From Microbacterium sp. VKM Ac-2923 (GTDB lineage: Bacteria > Actinomycetota > Actinomycetes > Actinomycetales > Microbacteriaceae), in contig NZ_JALGRP010000005.1 in the NCBI RefSeq assembly GCF_022815605.1, positions 1 through 64,000 on the forward strand: a stretch of DNA of 64,000 nt, read 5' to 3'. Made by a program: the position numbers and the translations under genes. Numbering within the stretch: the first letter of the stretch is position 1; every line of letters begins with the position of its first letter. Of the stretch, positions 43,194-50,643 are shown piece by piece. The notes beneath the pieces were generated by a model. The model was not told the DNA's origin and searched no databases. It saw nothing but the letters and a program-made list of their open reading frames with translations.

Positions 43194-43586
43194 ATGACCG
43201 ACACCACGCTCCCGCTCACCGACCCGACCGGCACTCGCCGCGAGGCGTTTCTCGCTCTCGTGCGGGACGAGGACATCATGCACAGCCTCGACAACGTCCC
43301 CGATGACACCCTCGTCAACATCGGTCTTGGGCTCGCTGTCGAGGCGTACGAGAACCGATGGGAGGGAACCCGAGGTCTCGCCGTCACCCGCTTCGGCGTC
43401 CCCTCCGACGTCATCGAGCTCCTCGCCGCCGCCGCCCTTGCGGCGCTGTTGCCGACCATGGGCGCCGTCATCCTCGCACGCCCGAACGAGGCCACGCTCG
43501 CCAACCTCCGCGCATGGCTGGCATCGCACGGTTTCCGCGCCACGCCGACACGCCGCTCGGGAAGCGTCAAGGGACGCCGCCGATGA
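43194..43586 (+). CDS. Phage protein in the tail-assembly-chaperone position
   Basis: 130 residues, not recognised from sequence alone. An acidic N-terminal half (DTTLPLTDPTGTRREAFLAL) is followed by a hydrophobic middle (ELLAAAALAALLPTMGAVIL) and a basic end. It and the next ORF precede the tape measure gene, where tail phages carry the chaperone pair. The next ORF is in the -1 frame and overlaps the stop (ATGA). I saw no convincing slippery heptamer, so reinitiation rather than frameshifting is more likely. Confidence 0.65.
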   Translation: MTDTTLPLTDPTGTRREAFLALVRDEDIMHSLDNVPDDTLVNIGLGLAVEAYENRWEGTRGLAVTRFGVPSDVIELLAAAALAALLPTMGAVILARPNEATLANLRAWLASHGFRATPTRRSGSVKGRRR

Positions 43587-43852
43587 ACGCCTTACACCGC
43601 GTCACCGCCGACGACCTCGACGCCATCGCGCCTCTCGTTCCTCGTCGCGAACGCCACCGCCTCGCCCATCACCTCAACCGGCGCATCCACTACGCGATCG
43701 ACTCGCCCCGGCGTGCCCCTTCGGGGTACCGGCGCCCCTACTCGCTCCGCCAATGGGAGGCCCTGCCCGAGGTCAAACGGGTCGAGGTGCTCACCGGCCA
43801 CCTCGTGGCTCAATGGCTGAAGGACGGCCACGCACGGCACCGCGAGGACTGA
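43583..43852 (+). CDS. Small phage protein, overlaps the preceding gene
   Basis: 89 residues, mostly helical and basic (RHRLAHHLNRRIHYAIDSPR, then SLRQWEALPEVKRVEVLTGH). It could be the second chaperone-type product. The ATG overlaps the previous TGA, and the same frame is open upstream to 43358. Function is inferred from position only. Confidence 0.6.
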   Translation: MNALHRVTADDLDAIAPLVPRRERHRLAHHLNRRIHYAIDSPRRAPSGYRRPYSLRQWEALPEVKRVEVLTGHLVAQWLKDGHARHRED

Positions 43853-43989
43853 CAGGCCCCAAGGCATCCACCCGCGTGTCATCGCCGACAACCCTCCGTG
43901 CAGGGTGGGCGTGTAAACGCGCATTCCCCCGAGCCCCTCCCCTCACAATGAGCCTCCGCTCGCCTGATACGCCCATAAGGAGGCGCCGA

Positions 43990-44265
43990 ATGAATACTCC
44001 TGCTCCTGCCCCCTCGCCTCCCGACCGCGCGCTCCTCCTCGACCCGCTCGTCATAGTCGAGGACGGCGACGACGGTTCCTCCCTAACGCCTCTGGCCTCC
44101 CTCGGGCACACGAGGGCGACCGCGACACCGGACATTCCTCGGGCCGCCGGTTCCCCCTGGCCGTTTGCTGGACGGGGGCGACTTCTGGACCCGCTCGTCA
44201 CCGTTCGGGACGGTTCACGCGGCCCCACCCTCGTCCCACTCGCCGGGCTCGCCCTCGTCCGCTAG
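43990..44265 (+). CDS. Small element protein with an internal duplication
   Basis: 91 residues, not recognised. Two copies of a repeat are visible: LLLDPLVIVEDGDDGSSLTP (about 16-35) and RLLDPLVTVRDGSRGPTLVP (about 65-84), each followed by LA-L. AAGGAGG sits 7 nt before the ATG, so it is well expressed. It could be a small structural or decoration protein. A hairpin follows. Confidence 0.65.
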   Translation: MNTPAPAPSPPDRALLLDPLVIVEDGDDGSSLTPLASLGHTRATATPDIPRAAGSPWPFAGRGRLLDPLVTVRDGSRGPTLVPLAGLALVR

Positions 44266-44276
44266 TTCTCCTCACC

Positions 44277-44318
44277 AAGGCCCCCGCTCCCGTCATTTGG
44301 CGCGCGAGCGGGGGCCTT
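44277..44318 (+). terminator. Terminator before the tape measure gene
   Basis: AAGGCCCCCGCTC pairs with GAGCGGGGGCCTT (13 bp), followed by CTGCGTG. Confidence 0.75.
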
Positions 44319-44371
44319 CTGCGTGCACCGGTCCCGACGGGTCGCCGCGCCCGACCCCGCCTAGGAGCCCC

Positions 44372-46633
44372 ATGTCCGCAAGCGTCATTGGACACGCCAC
44401 CCTCGATATCGTCCCCTCGTCCAAGGGTTTCGGCTTCGCCCTCTCGGGCGACCTCGCACCCATCGGGGACGCGGGGGGCAAGAAGCTGGCCGACGGCGTC
44501 GGAGGTTTGCTGAAACGTGCCGTCTTGCCCCTTGCTGTCGCCGCGGGTGTCGCCGCGGGTGTCGCCGCGGTCGGCGGGTTCGTCGGCTCATCTGTCAAAG
44601 CGGCGGGCTCTCTGGAGCAATCCCTAAGCGCCATCGGCGCCGTGTTCAAGGGCAACGCCGGGCAAATGCACGCGTGGGCTCGCGGCGCGGCCATGGACGT
44701 CGGCCTTACCGCCAACGAGTTCAATGAGCTCGGCACCCTCCTCGGCTCGCAACTCAAGAACGCCGGGACGGCCATGTCCGACCTCGCGCCGCGCACCAAT
44801 GAGCTCATCGGCCTCGGTGCCGACCTGGCCTCCATGTTCGGCGGCACCTCGAAAGAGGCCGTCGAGGCAATCTCCTCCGCCCTTAAGGGCGAGCGCGACC
44901 CCATCGAGCGCTACGGCGTGAGCCTCAAGCAAGCGACCATCGACGCCAAGGCCGCCGAGCTCGGGTTCGTCAAGGTCGGCGGCGCACTCTCCGCCGAGGC
45001 CACCACCGCCGCCACGCTCGCGCTCATCATGGAGCAAACCGCCGACGCACACGGCAACTTCGCCCGCGAGTCCGCCACCTACGAGGGCACCATGCAACGC
45101 CTCTCGGCGTCCTGGGGCAACATCACCGCGACCATCGGCCAAGGGTTCCTCCCCATCGCCACCGCGGCGCGCACCGTCCTCCTCGGCATGATGCCCGGCG
45201 TGCAAAGCGCCGCCGACTGGTTCGCCGGTCTCGCGCCCGCCGTCCAAGGCGTCACCGAGCTCCTCCTCTTCGGCAACTACGACGCGGGCCTCTTCACAGC
45301 GCTCGGAGGCATCACCGAGGACTCCGCCATCGTCGACATCCTGCTCGACGTGCGCGAGGCCATCCTCGCCCTGTCCACCTCCGCCGACCCCGCCCCGCTC
45401 GCCGACCTCGCCGTCGGCATCATCACGAGCGGCGCGGGAGCTCTCGCCGGTCTCCTCACGAGCCTCGCGACGATCCTGCCGGGCATCATCGCCACCGTCG
45501 TCGCCATGGCGCCCTCAATCCTCTCCGCCGCCACCGGGGCATTCACCGCGCTCGTCACCGCGCTCCTCACGGTCCTCCCGGCGCTCCTCGCCGCCGTCCT
45601 CGGGATGCTCCCGGCGATCTACACCGCCATCCTGAGCATGGGCGTGCTGTACCTGGACGCGGGCGTCCAGCTATTCGGCGGCCTCGTCACGGCGCTCGTG
45701 GGGGTGTTCCCTCCGTGGGTCGCCGCGCTCGTCGAGCTCTACCCGGCCCTCGCGGAGGCCATCCTCGGCATGCTCCCCAGCGTCGTCGAGGCGGGAATCT
45801 CGTTGTTCAACGGGCTCCTGCAAGCCCTCATCGAGCTCCAACCCGTGCTCCTCACGACGGTCTTGGGGCTCCTCCCGGTGCTGATCACGACCCTCGTGAG
45901 CATGCTCCCCGGCCTCGTCACCGCGGGCATCGAGCTCTTCCTCGGGCTCGTCGTGGCGATCCTCCGGGCGCTCCCTGCGACCATCACCACGCTCGTCGGC
46001 ATCCTGCCCGCGCTCGTCTCGACGCTCATGGGCATAGTCCCCACCCTCATCGCCACGGGCATCGAGCTCTTCCTCTCCCTCGTCAAGGCCGTCGTCACCG
46101 TCGTCCCTGAGCTCGTCGGCACCATCGTCACCAAGGTCGTCCCGACCGTTGCGGGCGCCGCCCTGGACGCTGTCCCGCGACTCCTCCAAGCGGGCGCCGA
46201 CCTCATCGCGGGACTCGTGCAAGGACTATGGGACGCCGCGGGACAGGTCAGCGCCATGCTCATCGACCTCATCGGCGGCGCCGTCGACGGCTTCCTCGAC
46301 TTCCTCGGCATCCACTCGCCCTCGCGCCTGTTCCGCTCATTCGGCGCGCACATCGGCGACGACCTCGCGCTGAGCATCGGTCACATGGAGGACGACGTCA
46401 CCGCCGATGCGCTCGCCCTCGCCGCCTCGGACTACGAGGCCGCCGAGGTCGCCGTCGGCGCGGGCTGGGCCGCGGGCACCGCGGCTGCGCTCGCCGAGCT
46501 CCGCAACGGCAACGCCGCACACCACGCCACGACGTTCGCGGACTACTCCACGTCACGCGAGGACAAGCAAGCCAAGCTCCAGCGCGCCCATCTCAACCTA
46601 GAGCGCATGATCGGCACCATGCCCGGGCTGTAG
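44372..46633 (+). CDS. Phage tail tape measure protein
   Basis: 753 residues. An Ala/Gly-rich start with a hydrophobic segment (about 50-70) precedes the TMP core (AAGSLEQSLSAIGAVFKGNA ... GLTANEFNELGTLLGSQLKN ... ERYGVSLKQATIDAKAAELG). A long region (about 350-600) is built of hydrophobic Leu/Val/Ala-rich repeats, roughly 20-40 residues each (for example GIELFLGLVVAILRALPATI). The C-terminus has GGAVDGFLDFLGIHSPSRLF, typical of tape measure ends. CTAGGAG precedes the ATG. It is short for siphophage TMPs, implying a short tail of about 110 nm at 1.5 angstrom per residue, if made. Confidence 0.88.
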   Translation: MSASVIGHATLDIVPSSKGFGFALSGDLAPIGDAGGKKLADGVGGLLKRAVLPLAVAAGVAAGVAAVGGFVGSSVKAAGSLEQSLSAIGAVFKGNAGQMHAWARGAAMDVGLTANEFNELGTLLGSQLKNAGTAMSDLAPRTNELIGLGADLASMFGGTSKEAVEAISSALKGERDPIERYGVSLKQATIDAKAAELGFVKVGGALSAEATTAATLALIMEQTADAHGNFARESATYEGTMQRLSASWGNITATIGQGFLPIATAARTVLLGMMPGVQSAADWFAGLAPAVQGVTELLLFGNYDAGLFTALGGITEDSAIVDILLDVREAILALSTSADPAPLADLAVGIITSGAGALAGLLTSLATILPGIIATVVAMAPSILSAATGAFTALVTALLTVLPALLAAVLGMLPAIYTAILSMGVLYLDAGVQLFGGLVTALVGVFPPWVAALVELYPALAEAILGMLPSVVEAGISLFNGLLQALIELQPVLLTTVLGLLPVLITTLVSMLPGLVTAGIELFLGLVVAILRALPATITTLVGILPALVSTLMGIVPTLIATGIELFLSLVKAVVTVVPELVGTIVTKVVPTVAGAALDAVPRLLQAGADLIAGLVQGLWDAAGQVSAMLIDLIGGAVDGFLDFLGIHSPSRLFRSFGAHIGDDLALSIGHMEDDVTADALALAASDYEAAEVAVGAGWAAGTAAALAELRNGNAAHHATTFADYSTSREDKQAKLQRAHLNLERMIGTMPGL

Positions 46634-46635
46634 GG

Positions 46636-46995
46636 CTACCGTCGCTTACCGCCCCCGGGTGACCCACCGTGCACGATCCCGGGGCGGCCCGTGACGTAGA
46701 TGCCCCGGTCTCGCCCCCGCGGGGGCCGGTCGTCGACCTTGCGCCGCCTGTCGTTCGCGACGCCGAAAGCCTCGTCAAGCTCGCTCGGTTCCTCGGTCTC
46801 CGGCGCACGCCTCGGCGTGAAGAGACCGGCGCCTCGCCTCGCCTCGAACCGCTCAGCCCGCGCCCGCTCGACGGGCGCACTCGTCCCCGGCTCCTCGCAC
46901 CGCGCGCCGCGAGCATCCGTGTGGATCGACATGCGCCCGTCGGGCCTGAGCGCGTGCGACTCGTGGCACATGAGGCACTCGCGGAACCTGAGCAT
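46636..46995 (-). CDS. Small Cys-containing element protein (minus strand)
   Basis: 119 residues, not recognised. FRECLMCHESHALRPDGRMS and GARCEEPGTS could bind a metal with Cys/His. The rest is Arg/Glu-rich and probably disordered. TAGCGT lies 6 nt before the ATG, so it would be a leaderless transcript against the structural block. It might be a regulator or a late gene of the element. Confidence 0.5.
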   Translation of the reverse strand: MLRFRECLMCHESHALRPDGRMSIHTDARGARCEEPGTSAPVERARAERFEARRGAGLFTPRRAPETEEPSELDEAFGVANDRRRKVDDRPPRGRDRGIYVTGRPGIVHGGSPGGGKRR

Positions 46996-47056
46996 ATGCC
47001 GACGCTACCGGCTCCCCCGGGCGTCGTGTAAACGCATGTGCCCGATTGAGCCGTCA

Positions 47057-47082
47057 GGGGTGGGGGGTGACTCCCCCACCCC
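47057..47082. terminator. GC-rich hairpin
   Basis: GGGGTGGGGG pairs with CCCCCACCCC around a 6-nt loop, between the minus-strand gene and the next plus-strand gene. Confidence 0.55.
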
Positions 47083-47190
47083 CCCTCCCTTCCCTCCCGG
47101 TGCGGCATAGCGTCCGCCTGTGGCTACGTATCGCTCGTTTGTTTTTCGTAGACCCCGTCTGTTTCCTCAACCCCGCCCATGGAGGCGATC

Positions 47191-47331
47191 ATGCAACGAT
47201 GCACCGGCCCCTGTGGGCGCCTCATGCTCGTAACCGACTTCCCGCGCCGCGCCTCCGGCCAGTGCTGGGACTGTCACACCCGACGCCAGCCCGACCACCT
47301 GGGCTACGACCTCAACTCCGACCGGCGATAG
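47191..47331 (+). CDS. Small zinc-finger protein of the element
   Basis: 46 residues. MQRCTGPCGRLMLVTDFPRR and SGQCWDCHTRRQP make a CxxxC...CxxC finger. The frame is short and not found by length-based callers. GGAGG lies 5 nt before the ATG, and third positions are GC-rich. It resembles small phage zinc-ribbon proteins next to head-tail genes; function unknown. Confidence 0.6.
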   Translation: MQRCTGPCGRLMLVTDFPRRASGQCWDCHTRRQPDHLGYDLNSDRR

Positions 47332-47359
47332 CTCGCCCGGGAGAGATTGGACCCCCCGA

Positions 47360-47764
47360 ATGCCTAGCCCGCTCCCCCCTGCCCTGTCCAAGCTGGAGAG
47401 CCGCCTCGGACTCCCCGAGGGCTCGCTCGTCGACGCCGACAAGGCACGCGCCGAGGACGCCATCGACGACGCCACGACTCTCGTTCTCGCCGAGGTCGCC
47501 GCTACCACCGCTGACCGCTGGGGCGTTGCGGCGCCCGCCGTTGTGGAGCTCATCGTCCTCAAGGCCGCACGCCGCGAGTACGAAAACCCCCGCGGATTCG
47601 CTCAAGAGACCCGTGGCGAGCACTCCGCCACGCTCGCTGAGTCCTCCGGCGTCTACCTCACGGGCCGCGAGGTGGCGCAAGTACGCCGCGCCGCGACGGG
47701 GCGCCGCGGTTTCGTCGGCTCCATTCGCACCCCCTCGGCCTACGAGACGACGGCGACGGCATGA
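47360..47764 (+). CDS. Probable head-tail adaptor/connector protein
   Basis: 134 residues. VVELIVLKAARREYENPRGF, then QETRGEHSATLAESSGVYLT and the end RRGFVGSIRTPSAYE resemble the helical gp6-like adaptors of actinophages. It lies after the tape measure gene, which is unlike the usual order (adaptors before tape measure). GGAGAG lies about 13 nt before the ATG. Overlaps the next gene (ATGA). Confidence 0.65.
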   Translation: MPSPLPPALSKLESRLGLPEGSLVDADKARAEDAIDDATTLVLAEVAATTADRWGVAAPAVVELIVLKAARREYENPRGFAQETRGEHSATLAESSGVYLTGREVAQVRRAATGRRGFVGSIRTPSAYETTATA

Positions 47765-48084
47765 CCCCAAGGGCCTACATCGTCGGCACCTTTATCACCC
47801 CCGACGGCAAGACACGCGCTACCGGCACCATCATCGTCGAGCCGCACGGGCCCACCTTCCTCCCCGACACCACCCCACCGCTTATTGTTCTCCCGCGCCC
47901 CATCCGCGTCGAGCTCGTCGACGGCGCGTTCCCCCTCCTCGGTCTCGTCCCCGCGCGCTACCGCGTCAGGTTCCGCCTCCAAGGCGCCGCCATGCCCGCT
48001 CGCGACATCGAGCTCACCGCCGCGCACACCGAGGTCAACCCCCTCGACCTCGCCCTCGCAACCAACGCACCTCGCACCGCATGA
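47761..48084 (+). CDS. Phage protein with beta-rich predicted fold, unknown
   Basis: 107 residues. GTFITPDGKTRATGTIIVEP and PARYRVRFRLQGAAMPARDI suggest a beta-sandwich as in small phage structural or carbohydrate-binding-like proteins. It is translationally coupled to the adaptor-like gene (ATGA overlap). No family assigned. Confidence 0.6.
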   Translation: MTPRAYIVGTFITPDGKTRATGTIIVEPHGPTFLPDTTPPLIVLPRPIRVELVDGAFPLLGLVPARYRVRFRLQGAAMPARDIELTAAHTEVNPLDLALATNAPRTA

Positions 48085-48086
48085 CC

Positions 48087-48126
48087 AACGCCCCCGGCCC
48101 GCTCTCACGAGCGCGCCGGGGGCGTT
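48087..48126 (+). terminator. Terminator of the element's right block
   Basis: AACGCCCCCGGC pairs with GCCGGGGGCGTT (12 bp), then TCGTCGTTTCC, 2 nt after the stop. Confidence 0.8.
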
Positions 48127-48145
48127 TCGTCGTTTCCGAGTCCCG

Positions 48146-48688
48146 CTACGCCGCGAGCTCGTGCTCCACGCGCACCGTTCCCTCATCCGTGGTGCGCCCG
48201 CCCCCGAACCGCTCCTCGGCCACGCCCGCGATGGCCGCCAGGTCGCTCGCCGACAGCACCGTCAGCGGGAAGGACGACGGCGCGCCGCTGTGAACGTCCA
48301 ACGCTCGCACGAGCCGCGACCACCGTGCGACGGCATCGTCGAGCGCATTGGCCCGCGGCTCAGGAGCCTCAACCCCTATGACCACGCGAGAACGGAGCTC
48401 AAAGACACCGTCAACACCGCCCGCCGCGACGAAATCGTCGACCACATCGGCTAGCGCGCGGCGCCACGCGGCCACAAGAGACGGGCACCCGTCCTCTCGC
48501 CCCCGCATCCGGCCCGCCCAGGTGTAGGCCGCCGCCTCCATGTTGCGCCATCCGAAACGCGAGACCGCTAGCTCAAACTCATGCACTTTCGTAACCCCAT
48601 TCAAGTGCCGTCCATCGGCGCCAAGACTGAACGTAGCATCGGTTTTTTCCCGATCAGACCACGTAAAGTGACTCACGCAAGTCGTCAC
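48146..48688 (-). CDS. Hypothetical protein at the right end of the element
   Basis: 180 residues if started at the GTG at 48688; an internal GTG (VHEFELAVSRFG) is also possible. Not recognised. It is mixed and soluble: HEFELAVSRFGWRNMEAAAY, later AWRRALADVVDDFVAAGGVD and a C-terminal helix ending AAIAGVAEERFG. The start region is less GC-rich than the rest. It faces away from the exonuclease gene and is 23 bp from its ATG, so both promoters overlap attR-proximal DNA. It could be the element's regulator. Confidence 0.55.
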   Translation of the reverse strand: MTTCVSHFTWSDREKTDATFSLGADGRHLNGVTKVHEFELAVSRFGWRNMEAAAYTWAGRMRGREDGCPSLVAAWRRALADVVDDFVAAGGVDGVFELRSRVVIGVEAPEPRANALDDAVARWSRLVRALDVHSGAPSSFPLTVLSASDLAAIAGVAEERFGGGRTTDEGTVRVEHELAA

Positions 48689-48711
48689 AGTTGGCGTGGG
48701 ACACTAGGTGA

Positions 48712-49644
48712 ATGAGCCCCAGGGATACGACCCGACCCGAAAAGTTGCTTTTACTCGATACCGCGTCCCTTTACTTCCGCGCGTTCTACGGCGTTCCCGA
48801 CAAGGTGAAGGCGCCTGACGGCACGTCGGTCAACGCGGTGCGGGGTCTGCTCGACATGATCGCCAAACTCGTCACCACCTACGAACCGACGCGGCTGGTG
48901 GCGTGTTGGGACGACGACTGGCGCCCCGCGTGGCGCGTCGACCTGTTGCCGAGCTACAAGGCCCACCGCGTCGTGGAAGCGATCCCGGCCGGCACCGATG
49001 TCGAGGAGGTCCCCGACCCGCTCGAGGCGCAGATCCCCGTCATCCGCGAGGTGCTCGCCGCGCTCGGCATCCCCGTCGTGGGGGCGGCCGAGCACGAGGC
49101 CGACGATGTGATCGGCACCCTCGCCACGCGCGCCGACGCGCCTGTCGACATCGTCACCGGTGACCGCGACCTCTTCCAATTGGTCGACGACGCCCGCGGA
49201 ATCCGGGTCGTCTACACGGCGCGAGGGATGAGCAACCTCGAGATCGTCGACGATGCAACCGTCGTGTCCAAGTACGGCGTGCACGCCGAGCAGTACGCCG
49301 ACTTCGCCGCGCTGCGCGGGGATCCCTCCGACGGGCTCCCCGGCGTCCCGGGCATCGGGGAGAAGTCGGCGGCGACGCTTCTCGGCGCGCACGGGTCGCT
49401 GGACGGCATCCGCTCCGCCGTCGCGGACTCCACCGGGGGCACGCCGGCCCAGCGCGCGAAAATCGCCGGGGCCTCCGACTACCTCGACGTCGCCCCCACC
49501 GTCGTCCGCGTCGCCCGCGACCTCACCCTCGCACCCTTCGACGACCGTCTGGGCTCGGTCGATCAGGCGGCCGCGCTCGCCCTCGCCGAGACGTGGAACC
49601 TGGGCACGGCGATGACCAGGGCCCTCGCCGCGGTTTCGCGCTGA
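48712..49644 (+). CDS. 5'-3' exonuclease (PolA N-terminal-type), 5' end supplied by the element
   Basis: 310 residues. The FEN-like metal residues are present: LLLDTASLYFRAFYG (first Asp), ACWDDDWRPAWR, EHEADDVIGTLA, DIVTGDRDLFQLV and GLPGVPGIGEKSA (helix-hairpin-helix). It degrades 5' flaps and RNA primers. The first 14 codons (MSPRDTTRPEKLLL) lie left of the attR core and so come from the element. The core codes for LDT, and from there on the gene is chromosomal. The frame is intact, so the host gene is restored with a new start and promoter (GACACT lies 6 nt before the ATG). Confidence 0.9.
   Translation: MSPRDTTRPEKLLLLDTASLYFRAFYGVPDKVKAPDGTSVNAVRGLLDMIAKLVTTYEPTRLVACWDDDWRPAWRVDLLPSYKAHRVVEAIPAGTDVEEVPDPLEAQIPVIREVLAALGIPVVGAAEHEADDVIGTLATRADAPVDIVTGDRDLFQLVDDARGIRVVYTARGMSNLEIVDDATVVSKYGVHAEQYADFAALRGDPSDGLPGVPGIGEKSAATLLGAHGSLDGIRSAVADSTGGTPAQRAKIAGASDYLDVAPTVVRVARDLTLAPFDDRLGSVDQAAALALAETWNLGTAMTRALAAVSR
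48754..48764 (+). other. attR core (CTCGATACCGC)
   Basis: Second copy of the 11-mer found at 39608-39618. It codes for part of LDTA in the exonuclease, at residue 15 onward. Confidence 0.8.
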
Positions 49645-49647
49645 AGC

Positions 49648-50640
49648 TCACCGCGGGCGTTCGAGCCATTCGCGCAGACGGTCGAGCGGCCACGTGGTCA
49701 CGATGCGATCGACCGGCACACCCGCGGCCTCCGCCCGCGCGGCGCCGTAGTCGAGCAACGACAGCTGCCCGGGCGCGTGCGCGTCGGAGTCGATCGAGAA
49801 GAGGCACCCCGCATCGATCGCGAGGGCGAGCAGGTCGTCGGGCGGGTCCTGCCGCTCGGGCCGCGAATTGATCTCCACCGCCACCCCCGACTCCGCACAC
49901 GCGGAGAAGACGGCAGCGGCATCGAAATCGGACGGCGGACGCGTCCCTCGCGCCCCCTCCACCAGCCGGCCCGTCACGTGCCCGAGCACATCGACACGCG
50001 GATCGCTCGCCGCGGCGACCAGACGCCGGGTCATCGGCCCTCGCTCCATGCGGAGCTTCGAGTGAGCGGATGCCACGACGACATCGAGCTCGCGCAGCAG
50101 CTCGTCCTGTTGGTCGAGGTCGCCTTCATCGAGGATGTCGACCTCGATCCCGGTGAGAAGGGTGAACCCCTCACTACGATGGCCGCGGACGATCTCCATC
50201 TGCTCCCGCAGGCGCTCCGGGGACAGCCCGTTGGCGACCGTGAGACGCGGGGAGTGATCCGTCAGTGCCAGGTACTCGTGCCCGAGGCCGCGAGCGGCAT
50301 CCACCATCGCCTCGATCGGGGTGAGCCCGTCGGACCACTCACTGTGGCTGTGCAGGTCACCGCGCAGCCGAGCGCGCAACTCCTCCCCGCCCGTCGGCGC
50401 CGTCTCGGCGCGCAGTGTCGCCAGCCGTTCCGGCACCTGGCCGGCCAGCGCCTGCTGAATGACGGTGAAGGTCGATTCGCCGATGCCCGCACGACGACGC
50501 AGAGCCGGGTCGTGGAGCTCCTCGGGCGTCAGCCCCGCGATCGCCGCTGCCGCGGTGCGGAACGCCTTGGACTTGTAGCGCGAAGACCTCTCCCGCTCGA
50601 GCAGGTACGCGATCTCGGTCAGCGCCTCGAGCGGGTCCAC
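49648..50640 (-). CDS. PHP-domain protein (PolX C-terminal-like phosphoesterase)
   Basis: 330 residues. An N-terminal helix-hairpin-helix-like part (1-85, LLERERSSRYKSKAFRTAAA) is followed by a PHP domain: GDLHSHSEWSDG (metal His), ALTDHS, GIEVDIL, VVASAHSK, VLGHVTGR and SIDSDAHAP. It is like the PHP part of DNA polymerase X or histidinol-phosphatase-type enzymes, without a polymerase domain. It starts at a GTG 3 nt after the trpD stop, so it is in the trpD operon. It ends 3 bp from the convergent exonuclease stop. Confidence 0.88.
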   Translation of the reverse strand: MDPLEALTEIAYLLERERSSRYKSKAFRTAAAAIAGLTPEELHDPALRRRAGIGESTFTVIQQALAGQVPERLATLRAETAPTGGEELRARLRGDLHSHSEWSDGLTPIEAMVDAARGLGHEYLALTDHSPRLTVANGLSPERLREQMEIVRGHRSEGFTLLTGIEVDILDEGDLDQQDELLRELDVVVASAHSKLRMERGPMTRRLVAAASDPRVDVLGHVTGRLVEGARGTRPPSDFDAAAVFSACAESGVAVEINSRPERQDPPDDLLALAIDAGCLFSIDSDAHAPGQLSLLDYGAARAEAAGVPVDRIVTTWPLDRLREWLERPR

Positions 50641-50643
50641 GGA

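Larger units (their letters stand above)
39608..48764. mobile_element. Integrated phage-like element of about 9.15 kb (serine recombinase, coat, tape measure)
   Basis: The element is bounded by 11-bp core repeats. It holds a serine recombinase at its left end, a P22-type coat protein, two tail-chaperone-position ORFs, a tape measure protein, an adaptor-like protein, and several small Cys-rich or unknown proteins. No terminase, portal, maturation protease, lysin, minor tail protein, replication or repressor gene is visible. It is either a degraded prophage or a satellite that uses a helper phage. The GGATGCC/GGCATCC heptamer, frequent in flanking DNA, occurs only about three times in it, which supports a foreign origin. 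Confidence 0.85.

Noticed and set aside
43358-43600. Programmed -1 frameshift between the two ORFs before the tape measure gene
   Set aside because: The frame relation fits, but I found no XXXYYYZ slippery heptamer in the overlap. The ATGA overlap supports reinitiation instead.
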